Source of the DNA: CAYRTD01 sp964528675
Lineage (GTDB): Bacteria > Bacteroidota > Bacteroidia > Bacteroidales > GCA-2748055
Direction of reading: 5' to 3'
NCBI GenBank assembly: GCA_964528675.1
Contig: CAZGTU010000005.1
Coordinates: 1 to 64,000 of the forward strand
DNA: 64,000 nt
In this document: piece by piece, positions 1 to 8,794 of the stretch
Numbering within the stretch: position 1 is the stretch's first letter
Layout: each line of letters opens with the position of its first letter
Position numbers and translations under genes: made by a program
The notes under the pieces: generated by a model
Database searches by the model: none
The model's input: the letters and a program-made list of their open reading frames with translations, nothing else
What the model was told of the DNA's origin: nothing

Positions 1-63
1 CCGTGGCCCGACTCGAACGGGCGACCATCCCGACCCCCCATCGGGATACGCTAGCCAACTGCG
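1..63 (-). pseudogene. decayed tRNA-Pro-like copy
   Basis: Two blocks match the intact tRNA-Pro at 197-270 exactly: the T-arm side (positions 3-27, 25 bases) and the D-arm side (47-63, 17 bases). The anticodon arm between them is 2 nt longer, with a GC-rich stem around an expanded G-run loop. The 5' acceptor strand does not pair with the 3' acceptor strand, so a normal cloverleaf cannot close. I read it as a tRNA pseudogene or partial duplication, possibly left by an integration event. The window edge hides whatever lies beyond its 3' end. Confidence 0.6.
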
Positions 64-75
64 TCGATTATGGAT

Positions 76-107
76 AAAAAAAACTCCTACCAATAAGGCA
101 GGAGTTT
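76..107 (-). terminator. terminator downstream of tRNA-Pro
   Basis: An 8-bp inverted repeat (AAACTCCT at 81-88, AGGAGTTT at 100-107) encloses an 11-nt loop. On the minus strand it is followed by a run of T. It lies 90 nt downstream of the minus-strand tRNA-Pro gene and fits its intrinsic terminator. Confidence 0.65.
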
Positions 108-163
108 AATGCTGTCGGTGAGAAATCTCAATCTCCGGAAAAAGCTATTCCTTCGTTAACATC

Positions 164-191
164 CTCACTCTCACTCTCGCTCTCACTCTCC
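164..191. repeat. CTCACT-type microsatellite
   Basis: A short imperfect hexamer repeat (CACTCT/CGCTCT units) lies just downstream of the tRNA-Pro 3' end, between the tRNA and its terminator. Confidence 0.6.
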
Positions 192-196
192 TTACG

Positions 197-270
197 TCGG
201 GGTGGCCCGACTCGAACGGGCGACCACATGCACCCCATGCATGTACGCTAGCCAACTGCGCCACACCCCG
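197..270 (-). tRNA. tRNA-Pro(GGG)
   Basis: The minus strand folds into a full cloverleaf of 74 nt. The 7-bp acceptor stem begins with C1:G72, as is typical of proline tRNAs. The 5-bp anticodon stem CATGC/GCATG carries loop ATGGGGT, so the anticodon is GGG with G37. The T arm is GCCCG-TTCGAGT-CGGGC and the discriminator base is A. CCA is not encoded. An intrinsic terminator follows at 76-107. Confidence 0.93.
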
Positions 271-357
271 AATTGTATAGCGGATGCAAAAATACAAAAA
301 AAGCCCTAAAAAGAAAAAATATTTATTCGATTTTGATTAATATGATTGTATAACTAA

Positions 358-801
358 TCAACTAATCGTCAAAACATCCCCTTCACGGCTTACATCAAAT
401 GTAGATAAGGGACTGCTTGCGGGACCATTCAGCACCGTACCATTGGTAGCGAATACAGAACCATGACACGGGCACGGAAGCTGGTTGGAGGATGCATTGT
501 AATTCACAGTGCAACCCTGATGGGTACAGACACTGGATAATGCCACGAAATCTTCATCTCCTGTGTTGATCACTATATAGTTATCTTTGTAAGCAAATCC
601 TCCATCGGATCTTAATGCCACAAAATCGGGATCATTTAAATCGATTGTGACTGTATCATCACTATCATCATCACCGTCATCATTGTTATTTGGATCATCA
701 ACAACCGGATCTTCTTTCTCACAGGAAGCTAAGAAAGACGGTAAAACAGCCAGTATGGCAGTTGCGGCTATTGCCCTGGGTACAAATTCTTTTCTTTTCA
801 T
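358..801 (-). CDS. Rieske 2Fe-2S lipoprotein
   Basis: A 147-residue exported Rieske-type iron-sulfur protein. The N-terminus has basic residues, a hydrophobic segment and a lipobox ending at Cys27 (LASC), so it is predicted to be lipid-anchored. An acidic Asp/Asn linker (about 34-50) joins it to the Rieske fold. Cluster ligands are Cys92/His94 (CTHQGC) and Cys110/His113 (CPCH), and the structural disulfide pair would be Cys97 and Cys112. Small proteins like this serve as electron-transfer subunits; the partner is not evident because neighbouring genes are unrelated. The gene stands alone, divergent from the membrane acyltransferase gene at 1083. Confidence 0.88.
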   Translation of the reverse strand: MKRKEFVPRAIAATAILAVLPSFLASCEKEDPVVDDPNNNDDGDDDSDDTVTIDLNDPDFVALRSDGGFAYKDNYIVINTGDEDFVALSSVCTHQGCTVNYNASSNQLPCPCHGSVFATNGTVLNGPASSPLSTFDVSREGDVLTIS

Positions 802-1082
802 AATATTTTTAATAATAACATCCTGAAAAGAAAAAGATCAATGCATTAACCCTTTCTTAACAAGAAAACTTCATTTGATACAAAACTTTTATTCTGTTCA
901 TTTTTTAAAACCTGAGTTCAAGGCGAGGATAGTGCCTCCTCATCCCAGACTTTCATTGAAAAACCGGGAAATCCCAGCCCTCCCCCTTGCCCCAATTTTG
1001 ATGAAAAAATCACTTTATAGTATGCTACATTTTCCCTCGAACTGAAAAAAATCCTATATTAAAGTCCTCAAACTCTAAAACT

Positions 1083-2195
1083 ATGATTAAACTACCAAAA
1101 GAAAGGCTTTATTCACTTGATGCCCTCCGTGGATTCGATATGTTCTGGATCGCAGGAGGAGCGATGATTTTTCACGCACTTGCCGAATCAACCGATGCTT
1201 CCTGGATTGACTGGGTTAGTTACCAGTGTCACCATGCAGAATGGGACGGATTCAGGTTTTACGACCTGATATTCCCGCTTTTCCTCTTTATAGCCGGTGT
1301 AAGTTTCCCCTTCTCTATCGATAGCAGAAAAAGAAGAGGTCAACCCCGCTCAAAGATCTACAGGCATGTATTTCAAAGAGGAATTGCACTGGTAATACTC
1401 GGATTAGTCTATAACGGACTTTTGCGTTTTGATTTTGAGAATCTCAGGTTTGCTAGTGTCCTTGGAAGAATTGGTCTTGCGTGGATGTTCGCTGCCCTTA
1501 TAGTAATGAATTCCCGGCTATTCTGGCAGGTAGTGTGGCTACTGGTCATTCTGCTGGGATATTGGGCAGCCATGATGCTTATTCCGGTTCCGGGATATGG
1601 AGCCGGTGACCTGAGCATGGAAGGCAGTCTTGCGGGTTATATCGACCGTGCACTGGTGCCGGGAAAACTTTACCTGGATGTTCATGATCCTGAAGGACTA
1701 TTCTCAACCATCCCTGCAATTGGCACTGCAATACTTGGAATGCTGACAGGTCAATTGCTGAAAATTAAAAACGTCTATTTAAGCAGTTGGAGAAAGCTGG
1801 GTATTATGACCGCTTCAGGAATTATATTGATTTTACTTGCGATGTTGTGGGACCTTGCATTTCCGATAAATAAAAACCTGTGGACCAGCTCATTTGTCCT
1901 TGTTGCAGCCGGCATAAGCCTGCTTCTGCTCTCCGTTTTCTACCTGATCAATGATATATGGAAGATAAGAGGCTGGGCATTCCCTTTCGTGGTTATCGGG
2001 CTGAACCCCATTACAATTTACCTTACACAGGCAGGAATGATCGATTTTTGGAATACGGCAGATTATTTTTTCGGTGGAATGATCGAAACCCTCACATCCA
2101 CTTTTCAGGATTTTTGGATGGCTGCAGCCTATTTCCTGGTTAGCTGGTTATTTCTCTACTTCCTCTATAATAAAAAGATATTCTTAAAGGTTTAA
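1083..2195 (+). CDS. DUF5009 / heparan-alpha-glucosaminide N-acetyltransferase-like membrane protein
   Basis: A 370-residue polytopic membrane protein with about ten hydrophobic segments. It opens with the LYSLDALRGFDMFWI signature typical of the DUF5009/HGSNAT-like acyltransferases, and His residues follow in the first loop (CHHAEWDG). Eukaryotic relatives move acetyl groups across a membrane onto glucosamine ends. Bacteroidota copies usually occur near glycan-degradation genes and have no firm substrate. Here it appears monocistronic, between the Rieske gene (divergent) and a histidine kinase. The family is fairly certain; the substrate is unknown. Confidence 0.8.
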   Translation: MIKLPKERLYSLDALRGFDMFWIAGGAMIFHALAESTDASWIDWVSYQCHHAEWDGFRFYDLIFPLFLFIAGVSFPFSIDSRKRRGQPRSKIYRHVFQRGIALVILGLVYNGLLRFDFENLRFASVLGRIGLAWMFAALIVMNSRLFWQVVWLLVILLGYWAAMMLIPVPGYGAGDLSMEGSLAGYIDRALVPGKLYLDVHDPEGLFSTIPAIGTAILGMLTGQLLKIKNVYLSSWRKLGIMTASGIILILLAMLWDLAFPINKNLWTSSFVLVAAGISLLLLSVFYLINDIWKIRGWAFPFVVIGLNPITIYLTQAGMIDFWNTADYFFGGMIETLTSTFQDFWMAAAYFLVSWLFLYFLYNKKIFLKV

Positions 2196-2350
2196 TTACA
2201 GATCATCATTATGAAAATCAATATTAAAATAATTCCTTTATCACAAAATATTCTACTTCACAAACTGTTATTATTCAAGTTAAAAATTAATTCATTATTA
2301 ACTAAACCTTAAATACCGGTAGTCGTATACTCGAAAAATTCTCTGTAGAA

Positions 2351-3862
2351 GTGGAAATGAAGCCTGGAAGAAGTAGAAGAAAAACAATCAATCCATTTAT
2401 AAGAAAAATACTGGCTCTGCCCGAAGGCTTTAGCTTTCATTTTTTAAGCCAGCGTTTCGATAAAGAAACTGAAAAAGAGTTTGCTGAAAAATATTTTCAG
2501 GACTCCATCATATATATCAGGGTCGCTTTACTTCTTGCCATCATCTTTTATGGTATTTTTTCTTTCCTTGATAAAATGCTTGCTCCGGGATTATTTTCCG
2601 AGTTCTTTTTGATCCGGTTTTCCATCGTTATACCATTGATGCTTTCTGTTTTTCTTTTTTCTTTTTATCCTGCTTTCAGAAAATACTATCAATTCTTAAT
2701 GAATATAATATTTCTATCTGCCGGTGCAGGGTTGATCCTGATGGTATACATAGCTGAGAATTCCGGCTATACTTTGACCTCCCGTCTGTACTCAATTGCT
2801 ATGGTCCTGATTTTTTTCTTCGGATATATATTATTAAAGCTCAGGTATACCTGGGCCTCAATTTCAGGATGGGCTCTTTTCATCATTATCAGTATTGTTT
2901 TAACCATAGTTCTCGATTTTCAACCTAACCACAGAACCTCCATAATTCTCTTCCTTTTTACCGCTAATGCTTTAGGTATGGTAGCCAGTTACCTTTATGA
3001 ATTGAACCTCAGAAAACAATTTTTCGCACAAACCCAGCTCAATAATGAAAGAAAGAAAGTACACAGGATGAATCTGGAACTGGAAAAAAAGGTGATCCTT
3101 CGTACCCGGGATCTGGAAGAGGCAAAAAATAAGGCAGAAGAATCGGATAAGCTTAAAACTGCATTTCTCGCCAACATGTCTCATGAGATTCGCACACCCA
3201 TGAATGGAATATTAGGATTCACAGAAATCCTTGAAAATGAAGAAATAGAGGAACATAAGAAAAAGAAATACCTTAAAATCATTAATGAAAGAGCACAATA
3301 TCTTCTGGAGCTTATTAATAAAATTATCGATATTTCCCTGATCGAATCCAACCAGTTAAAATTCAATTATGAGCAAATTGAGCTGAACCCATTCATGGAA
3401 AAATTATATAAAACTTATAGTGTTTTATTCAAGGAAAGTGATGTAAACTTTAGGCTGGATCTCGAAAAAGAAGAAGAAATAATTATTATCGAATCCGATT
3501 CGGGAAAACTGGAACAAATCATCAGCAATTTTATAGCTAATGCATCAAAGTTCACCTGCCAGGGGCATGTTATTCTTGGTTATAATTTCGTTAAGGATAA
3601 ATTACGTATTTATGTTAAAGACACAGGGCCGGGTATCCCCGAATCTCAAAGAGAATATATTTTCCATCGCTTTACAAAATATGAGAAAAATCAGGAAGTA
3701 TATAAAACAGGTACCGGTCTGGGTTTATCTATCTCAAAAGGACTTGCAAAGTTCCTGGATGGTGAAACCGGATTCATTTCAAGAGAAGGTGAAGGTTCCA
3801 CTTTCTATATTGATTTTCCTCTTATTGAGGTAATGCAAATGGAAGAAAAACTAAAATTATAG
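2351..3862 (+). CDS. six-TM sensor histidine kinase
   Basis: A 503-residue membrane histidine kinase. Residues about 50-225 hold six hydrophobic segments with no recognisable periplasmic domain, then a coiled coil (about 230-265) and a HisKA domain with the phospho-accepting His278 (NMSHEIRTPMNG). The HATPase domain shows an N-box (NFIANASKF), a G1 box (DTGPGIP) and a G2 box (GTGLGLSI). There is no receiver domain and no adjacent response regulator, so it is an orphan kinase. Translation could start at GTG 2351 or at the in-frame ATG at 2357. The membrane region resembles sensors that detect signals within or near the bilayer. Confidence 0.88.
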   Translation: MEMKPGRSRRKTINPFIRKILALPEGFSFHFLSQRFDKETEKEFAEKYFQDSIIYIRVALLLAIIFYGIFSFLDKMLAPGLFSEFFLIRFSIVIPLMLSVFLFSFYPAFRKYYQFLMNIIFLSAGAGLILMVYIAENSGYTLTSRLYSIAMVLIFFFGYILLKLRYTWASISGWALFIIISIVLTIVLDFQPNHRTSIILFLFTANALGMVASYLYELNLRKQFFAQTQLNNERKKVHRMNLELEKKVILRTRDLEEAKNKAEESDKLKTAFLANMSHEIRTPMNGILGFTEILENEEIEEHKKKKYLKIINERAQYLLELINKIIDISLIESNQLKFNYEQIELNPFMEKLYKTYSVLFKESDVNFRLDLEKEEEIIIIESDSGKLEQIISNFIANASKFTCQGHVILGYNFVKDKLRIYVKDTGPGIPESQREYIFHRFTKYEKNQEVYKTGTGLGLSISKGLAKFLDGETGFISREGEGSTFYIDFPLIEVMQMEEKLKL

Positions 3863-3879
3863 AAGTTGTAATTTTCTTC

Positions 3880-5298
3880 TCAAAACTTTTCCTGATTGCT
3901 GTTTTCCAGAATATTTTTTATCCTTTGTATCTGCTTTTGTTTATTCACTTCCCGCAAATTTCTGGCCGTCTCGGTAAAATACTGATGTGTGGAAATAAAT
4001 TTTATCTGAAGATTATTCCATTCTTCCATGGAATTAATCTTATTTTGCTCTTTTAACTCACTGTATAAGGTATTGCTAACCGGGATCATATCGCTTCTCC
4101 CCAGATAATCCAGGTCTGCATCACATATTATTTCTTCAAGGAGATTCGCCGGACGGGGTGGCAATTTTGTTGCCATGATCAATTCACTGATCCTGTAAAT
4201 CTGTTCTTTTGAATAACCGAAATCCGGTAAAATTTCTTTTGCAATCACAGTTCCATGAAATTCATGGTCATCATAAGAAATGATATGGCCTGCATCATGA
4301 AATAAAGCGGCAGTCTTTAATAAAAGTATATCTTCATCAGAAACTCCTTCTGCCCACCCTATTAATTCGACTTCTGTCACAACATCAACGGTATGTTTTA
4401 CATTATGATAGTACAAATAAGGAGGGAGTTCTTTTTCCAGTTTGTCGAGGATGATTTCCTGAATATCTGTAAATTGTATTAATTTAAATTTTGTGTCAAA
4501 TCTGCTATTTATCATATATCCTTCCTTCTGAGATGCGTATTCCGGTCGCAAAGACAATACGCTGAACAATTGTAAATTTTCCTTATACTTAACGGGCATT
4601 TTCCCAAAATATTCACAAAGAAAGAATTCTTTTATCAATTCATAAGTCATAATCGATATTATAACATCACCTTTCTGTGCGTAGGAATGCATCCGGCTTG
4701 CCATATTAACGGTATCTCCCTTGATATCGTATGTGATCTTTTTCTTTCCGTTTGCAGTGGCTGTTACAGGTCCGGTGTGTATTCCAATTTTCAGTTCCCA
4801 TATACCCGATTGCTTCCCTTTCTTTTTCGCATGATCCTTCAAAAACTTTTGCATTTCAAGTGCTGCAAGTACAACCTGTACGGGATTGGTAATGTTCTTT
4901 TTAGGAATTCCACCGGCTGCCATAATGGAATCTCCTATGGTCTTAATCTTTTCAATATTATGGCTTTTCAGAATCTCATCGAATTTAAAAATAATTTCAT
5001 CCAGCTCATCCATCATGGCAATGGAATCCATCCCTTCCTTAATTTTCGCGAAGCCGTGGATATTGGCGAACATGACAGTTGCCATTTCAAATTTCTCGGA
5101 TGAAGGCCTAGTAAGGTGTTTTATGCCGGAACCATCCTTATCGAAATTTGAACTTTCCAGGACTAATTCCAACTTTTCCATTTTCTGATTTGCTTTCCTT
5201 AGTTTTTCTTTCAAATTCTCATTTTCGCGCACCAGGTCCTGGTTTTGTCGCACCAACTTTGCAATTCGCTTAACTAATTCAGCACCGGTAATATCCAT
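3880..5298 (-). CDS. class III cyclase-like domain fused to HD domain
   Basis: A 472-residue cytoplasmic protein with an N-terminal coiled coil (about 5-50), a class III adenylate/guanylate cyclase homology domain (about 70-250) and a C-terminal HD domain (about 300-420; HNVKHT, FHDAGH, and an Asp in CDADLDYLGR). The cyclase domain keeps Lys119, the second metal-binding Asp123 (KTIGDS) and the transition-state Asn/Arg (VNMASR). The first metal-binding Asp is replaced by Asn79 (FANIHGF where FADI.GF is usual). Activity may therefore be reduced or lost. The fusion suggests nucleotide synthesis or sensing coupled to phosphohydrolysis. It is convergent with the histidine kinase gene, 17 nt away. 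Confidence 0.85.
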   Translation of the reverse strand: MDITGAELVKRIAKLVRQNQDLVRENENLKEKLRKANQKMEKLELVLESSNFDKDGSGIKHLTRPSSEKFEMATVMFANIHGFAKIKEGMDSIAMMDELDEIIFKFDEILKSHNIEKIKTIGDSIMAAGGIPKKNITNPVQVVLAALEMQKFLKDHAKKKGKQSGIWELKIGIHTGPVTATANGKKKITYDIKGDTVNMASRMHSYAQKGDVIISIMTYELIKEFFLCEYFGKMPVKYKENLQLFSVLSLRPEYASQKEGYMINSRFDTKFKLIQFTDIQEIILDKLEKELPPYLYYHNVKHTVDVVTEVELIGWAEGVSDEDILLLKTAALFHDAGHIISYDDHEFHGTVIAKEILPDFGYSKEQIYRISELIMATKLPPRPANLLEEIICDADLDYLGRSDMIPVSNTLYSELKEQNKINSMEEWNNLQIKFISTHQYFTETARNLREVNKQKQIQRIKNILENSNQEKF

Positions 5299-5551
5299 AT
5301 AATTAATGTTTGAAGATCTTAAATGTACTTGCTTTTTACTTATATTTCAAAAAATTCATCTAATGTTGCCGGGAACAGTTTTAACCATTAGTTTTACATT
5401 AACAAGAATAGCTCATGTTCAGAATTTTATTGAAGAGCATTTTTGTTTCATCTTACCTGTTCTTAGCTGTTACGAAAAAAAAAGGAAAAAAGATTGAATA
5501 TTTTTGATGAATATTTGTTTAAAATAGATTATAAATCCAATAAGCAATACA

Positions 5552-6583
5552 ATGATGAGATATATCTTAACAGTTTTCTTGGTTCTGCTTTTCATTTTTG
5601 ATGCCCGGGCGCAAAAAAGAGATGAAAAAGAGTTTACGATTGTTTTTTACAATGTCGAAAATCTTTTTGATACCCTGGATGCTCCGGGATTCAAAGATGA
5701 AGAATTCACTCCCGAAAGTGAAAAAAACTGGGATACAGAAAAATACCATAAAAAGCTTGAGGACATTGCACGGGTATTGAGTTCTGTCCACAGAAAAGAA
5801 TTGCCCGAAGTTATCGGACTTGCTGAAGTCGAAAACCGGCTGGTCCTGGAAGATCTCGTTAAAACAAAAGCACTGGAAAAAGGCGACTATCAGATAATCC
5901 ATGATGAAAGTCCTGATATGAGGGGAATAGATGTCGCTCTACTCTACCGGGAAGGAGAATTGAAATCTGTGGATTTTAGCACAATCCGGATTGATTTTCC
6001 CTTTGACACCTCCCTTACAACTAGAGATATATTGCATGTTCAGGCTAAAGTCCTGGATGGTCAGAAAATTCATTTTTTCGTTAATCACTGGAGTTCCAGA
6101 TATGGAGGACAAAAGGAAAGTGAGCCAAAACGATTGTATTGTGCAGTTAATTTGAGAAGAAAAATCGATTTATTACTAAGCAGTGAATCGGATCCCAGGT
6201 TTATTATCATGGGAGATTTTAATGATGAGCCCACCAACAGAAGCATGCTCAATGTACTGCTTGCCGGAAATAAGCGAAAGAATATCGGTCCGGGAGATCT
6301 ATATAACCTTTACTACGATATGCACAATATGGAAGGAAAAGGAACGTATTTTTACCGGGGTAACTGGAATATGCTCGACCACATCGTGTGTTCTTATAAC
6401 CTTATTAACCGGGAAGGATTTTACAGTTGTAATTATACTGATGGAAAAATATTCCGGGAAGACTGGATGCTCTATGAAAATGATGAAGGAATAAAAATCC
6501 CTTCCAGGAGTTTTGGAGGTCCTAATTATTACGGAGGAATCAGTGATCACCTTCCGGTTTATGTTACCCTTACCATAGACTAA
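5552..6583 (+). CDS. secreted endonuclease/exonuclease/phosphatase-family protein
   Basis: A 343-residue protein with a cleavable signal peptide (hydrophobic stretch followed by ARAQ). The EEP fold motifs are the N-terminal FYNVENLFD, GLAEVEN (catalytic Glu), GIDVALLYR, FVNHWSSR, MGDFNDEP and the terminal SDHLPVY with Asp-His. Such exported Bacteroidota proteins are annotated as endonucleases or phosphodiesterases, and the true substrate could be nucleic acid or phosphoester lipid. The uvrB start lies 21 nt downstream on the same strand, so the two may be cotranscribed. Confidence 0.85.
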   Translation: MMRYILTVFLVLLFIFDARAQKRDEKEFTIVFYNVENLFDTLDAPGFKDEEFTPESEKNWDTEKYHKKLEDIARVLSSVHRKELPEVIGLAEVENRLVLEDLVKTKALEKGDYQIIHDESPDMRGIDVALLYREGELKSVDFSTIRIDFPFDTSLTTRDILHVQAKVLDGQKIHFFVNHWSSRYGGQKESEPKRLYCAVNLRRKIDLLLSSESDPRFIIMGDFNDEPTNRSMLNVLLAGNKRKNIGPGDLYNLYYDMHNMEGKGTYFYRGNWNMLDHIVCSYNLINREGFYSCNYTDGKIFREDWMLYENDEGIKIPSRSFGGPNYYGGISDHLPVYVTLTID

Positions 6584-6604
6584 AAAAACAGAGAAAACAC
6601 CAGG

Positions 6605-8620
6605 ATGAAGTATAAAATTGATTCAAGTTACAGACCCACAGGAGATCAACCGGAAGCCATTGAATCGCTCGTAAGAGGACTAAACGACGGGGAATTATTT
6701 CAGACACTGCTGGGAGTGACCGGTTCAGGGAAAACATTTACCATTGCGAATATGCTGAATGAAGTTAACCGTCCTGCCCTGGTTTTGAGTCATAATAAAA
6801 CCCTGGCAGCACAGTTGTATGGAGAATTCAAACAGTTCTTCCCTGAGAACAGGGTGGAGTATTTTGTTTCCTATTACGATTATTACCAGCCAGAAGCATA
6901 TCTCCCGGTAACAGACACCTATATTGAGAAGGATCTATCAATAAACGAGGAAATTGAGAAACTGAGGTTGAGTACTACATCTGCATTGTTATCCGGCAGA
7001 AAAGACGTGATTGTGGTTTCCTCTGTTTCATGCCTGTATGGTATCGGAAATCCTGAAGATTTCCATGAAGGAACCATTCAGTTAAAAACAGGGGATGTTG
7101 TAAGCAGGAATGTTTTTCTTCGTAAACTCGTTGATTCCATGTATTCAAGAAATGAAATTGAATTCAAACAGGGAAATTTCCGGGTTAGAGGTGACACTGT
7201 GGATATTTTTCTGGCATACACCGATCACGCAGTAAGAATTGTCTTTTTTGGTGATGAAATTGAAGAAATTCTTACTGTAGATCCTATAAACGGAAATACA
7301 CTTGATCGTCATGAGGATATCCTGATCTTCCCTGCGAATATTTTTATTACGGCGAAAAACAGGTTGCAATCGGCTATTCGTGAGATCCAGGATGATCTGG
7401 TATTGCAAATCCAATACTACAAGGATATCGGCAAAGTTATTGAAGCGAAACGCATTGAAGAGCGTGTAAACTACGACCTTGAAATGATAAGGGAGCTGGG
7501 ATATTGTCCCGGTATTGAGAACTACAGCCGTTACTTTGACGGAAGAAAACCCGGAACAAGACCTTTCTGTCTCCTGGATTATTTTCCTGAAGACTTCATT
7601 ACCATCATTGATGAGAGTCATGTCACCCTCCCACAGATCAGAGCCATGTATGGTGGTGACCATTCCAGGAAACAGACCCTGGTGGAACATGGCTTCAGAC
7701 TTCCTGCTGCTATAGATAACCGGCCTCTCAAGTTTGAAGAATTTGAAGCACTCACAGGTCAGACCATTTACGTATCAGCAACTCCCGGCGATTATGAACT
7801 GGCAAAAACCGATGGTGTTTTCATCGAACAGGTTATCAGGCCTACGGGACTGCTGGATCCTGAAATTGAAGTTCGTCCCAGTCTTAATCAGATCGACCAT
7901 CTTATCGGAGAAATTCAAAAGCGTATTGCAAGAAAGGAGAGAATACTGGTAACCACTCTTACAAAGCGCATGGCTGAGGAATTAAACAGCTACCTTGGCA
8001 AAATGAATCTCAAGAGTCGATATATTCATTCGGATATTGACACCCTCGAAAGGGTTGAAATAATGGATGGGCTGAGGAAAGGTACCTTTGATGTCCTTGT
8101 GGGTGTGAACCTGCTGAGAGAGGGACTTGATCTTCCGGAAGTATCCCTGGTAGCTATCCTTGATGCTGATAAGGAAGGGTTCTTAAGGTCTGAAAAGTCA
8201 TTGACACAAACAGCAGGACGTGCTGCCCGGAACCTTAACGGCAAGGTCATTATGTATGCGGATCAGATCACCAATTCAATGCAGAATACCATAGATGAAA
8301 CCAACAGGAGGAGAGAGAAACAACTCAAATATAATGAAGAAAACCACATCACTCCCCGGCAGATCATAAAAGCTCAACGGAGCCTCCTTGGGGAAATGAT
8401 GAAAGAAAGAGAAAAAAAGGAACACTACAGCGGAAGAATAAAACCGAATGTTGCTGCAGATCCTGTGATTCAATACATGGACAAAGATGCTCTCAAAAAA
8501 TCCATTTCAGACACCAGGAAAAAAATGGAAAAAGCCGCCTCAGAACTCAACTTTATCGAAGCAGCAAGATACAGGGATGAGATGTTTGAATTGGAGAAGA
8601 TGATGAAGGAGAAGAAATAA
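6605..8620 (+). CDS. uvrB: excinuclease ABC subunit UvrB
   Basis: A 671-residue UvrB, full family length. It shows Walker A (GVTGSGKTFT, about 37-46), the beta-hairpin that probes damaged DNA (YYDYYQPEAY, about 95-104), a DEAH-like DESH box, helicase motifs V and VI (GVNLLREGLDLPEV; QTAGRAARN) and the C-terminal UVR motif that binds UvrC (last ~35 residues, LNFIEAARYRDEM). It acts with UvrA and UvrC in nucleotide excision repair. It follows the EEP gene by 21 nt and is convergent with the acyl-CoA ligase gene across an inverted tandem-repeat block. Confidence 0.98.
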   Translation: MKYKIDSSYRPTGDQPEAIESLVRGLNDGELFQTLLGVTGSGKTFTIANMLNEVNRPALVLSHNKTLAAQLYGEFKQFFPENRVEYFVSYYDYYQPEAYLPVTDTYIEKDLSINEEIEKLRLSTTSALLSGRKDVIVVSSVSCLYGIGNPEDFHEGTIQLKTGDVVSRNVFLRKLVDSMYSRNEIEFKQGNFRVRGDTVDIFLAYTDHAVRIVFFGDEIEEILTVDPINGNTLDRHEDILIFPANIFITAKNRLQSAIREIQDDLVLQIQYYKDIGKVIEAKRIEERVNYDLEMIRELGYCPGIENYSRYFDGRKPGTRPFCLLDYFPEDFITIIDESHVTLPQIRAMYGGDHSRKQTLVEHGFRLPAAIDNRPLKFEEFEALTGQTIYVSATPGDYELAKTDGVFIEQVIRPTGLLDPEIEVRPSLNQIDHLIGEIQKRIARKERILVTTLTKRMAEELNSYLGKMNLKSRYIHSDIDTLERVEIMDGLRKGTFDVLVGVNLLREGLDLPEVSLVAILDADKEGFLRSEKSLTQTAGRAARNLNGKVIMYADQITNSMQNTIDETNRRREKQLKYNEENHITPRQIIKAQRSLLGEMMKEREKKEHYSGRIKPNVAADPVIQYMDKDALKKSISDTRKKMEKAASELNFIEAARYRDEMFELEKMMKEKK

Positions 8621-8791
8621 GTTATGCAGTTGTGCAGTTGTGCAGTTATGCAGTTGGATCTCAGGACGTAAAGGTTCTTCGCTACGCTCAGAAATCTTCT
8701 TAAGAATATTATTACTGCAGCGAAATAAACCCTAAAAATTTAGTCCCAACTGCACAACTGCACAACTGCATAACTGCACAACTGCACAGCT
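8621..8791. repeat. inverted pair of TTGTGCAG tandem arrays
   Basis: Right after the uvrB stop, about four copies of an 8-bp unit (TTATGCAG/TTGTGCAG) run from 8621 to 8657. About five copies of the same unit in inverted orientation fill 8744-8791, ending just before the acyl-CoA ligase stop codon. The ~85 bp between arms holds no gene. The two arms could pair into a long hairpin between the convergent genes and may end transcription from both sides. Confidence 0.8.
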
Positions 8792-8794
8792 ATC

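Noticed and set aside
4687..5188. Plus-strand reading frames of 100-138 codons
   Set aside because: They lie antisense to the cyclase-HD gene, whose domains are well conserved, and their translations resemble no protein family.
5306..5497. 63-codon plus-strand frame before the EEP-family gene
   Set aside because: No recognisable motif, AT-rich composition, and it occupies the divergent promoter region of the cyclase-HD gene.
8621..8791. CRISPR-like repeat array
   Set aside because: The units are 8 bp without spacers and occur as two inverted blocks, and no cas genes are present.
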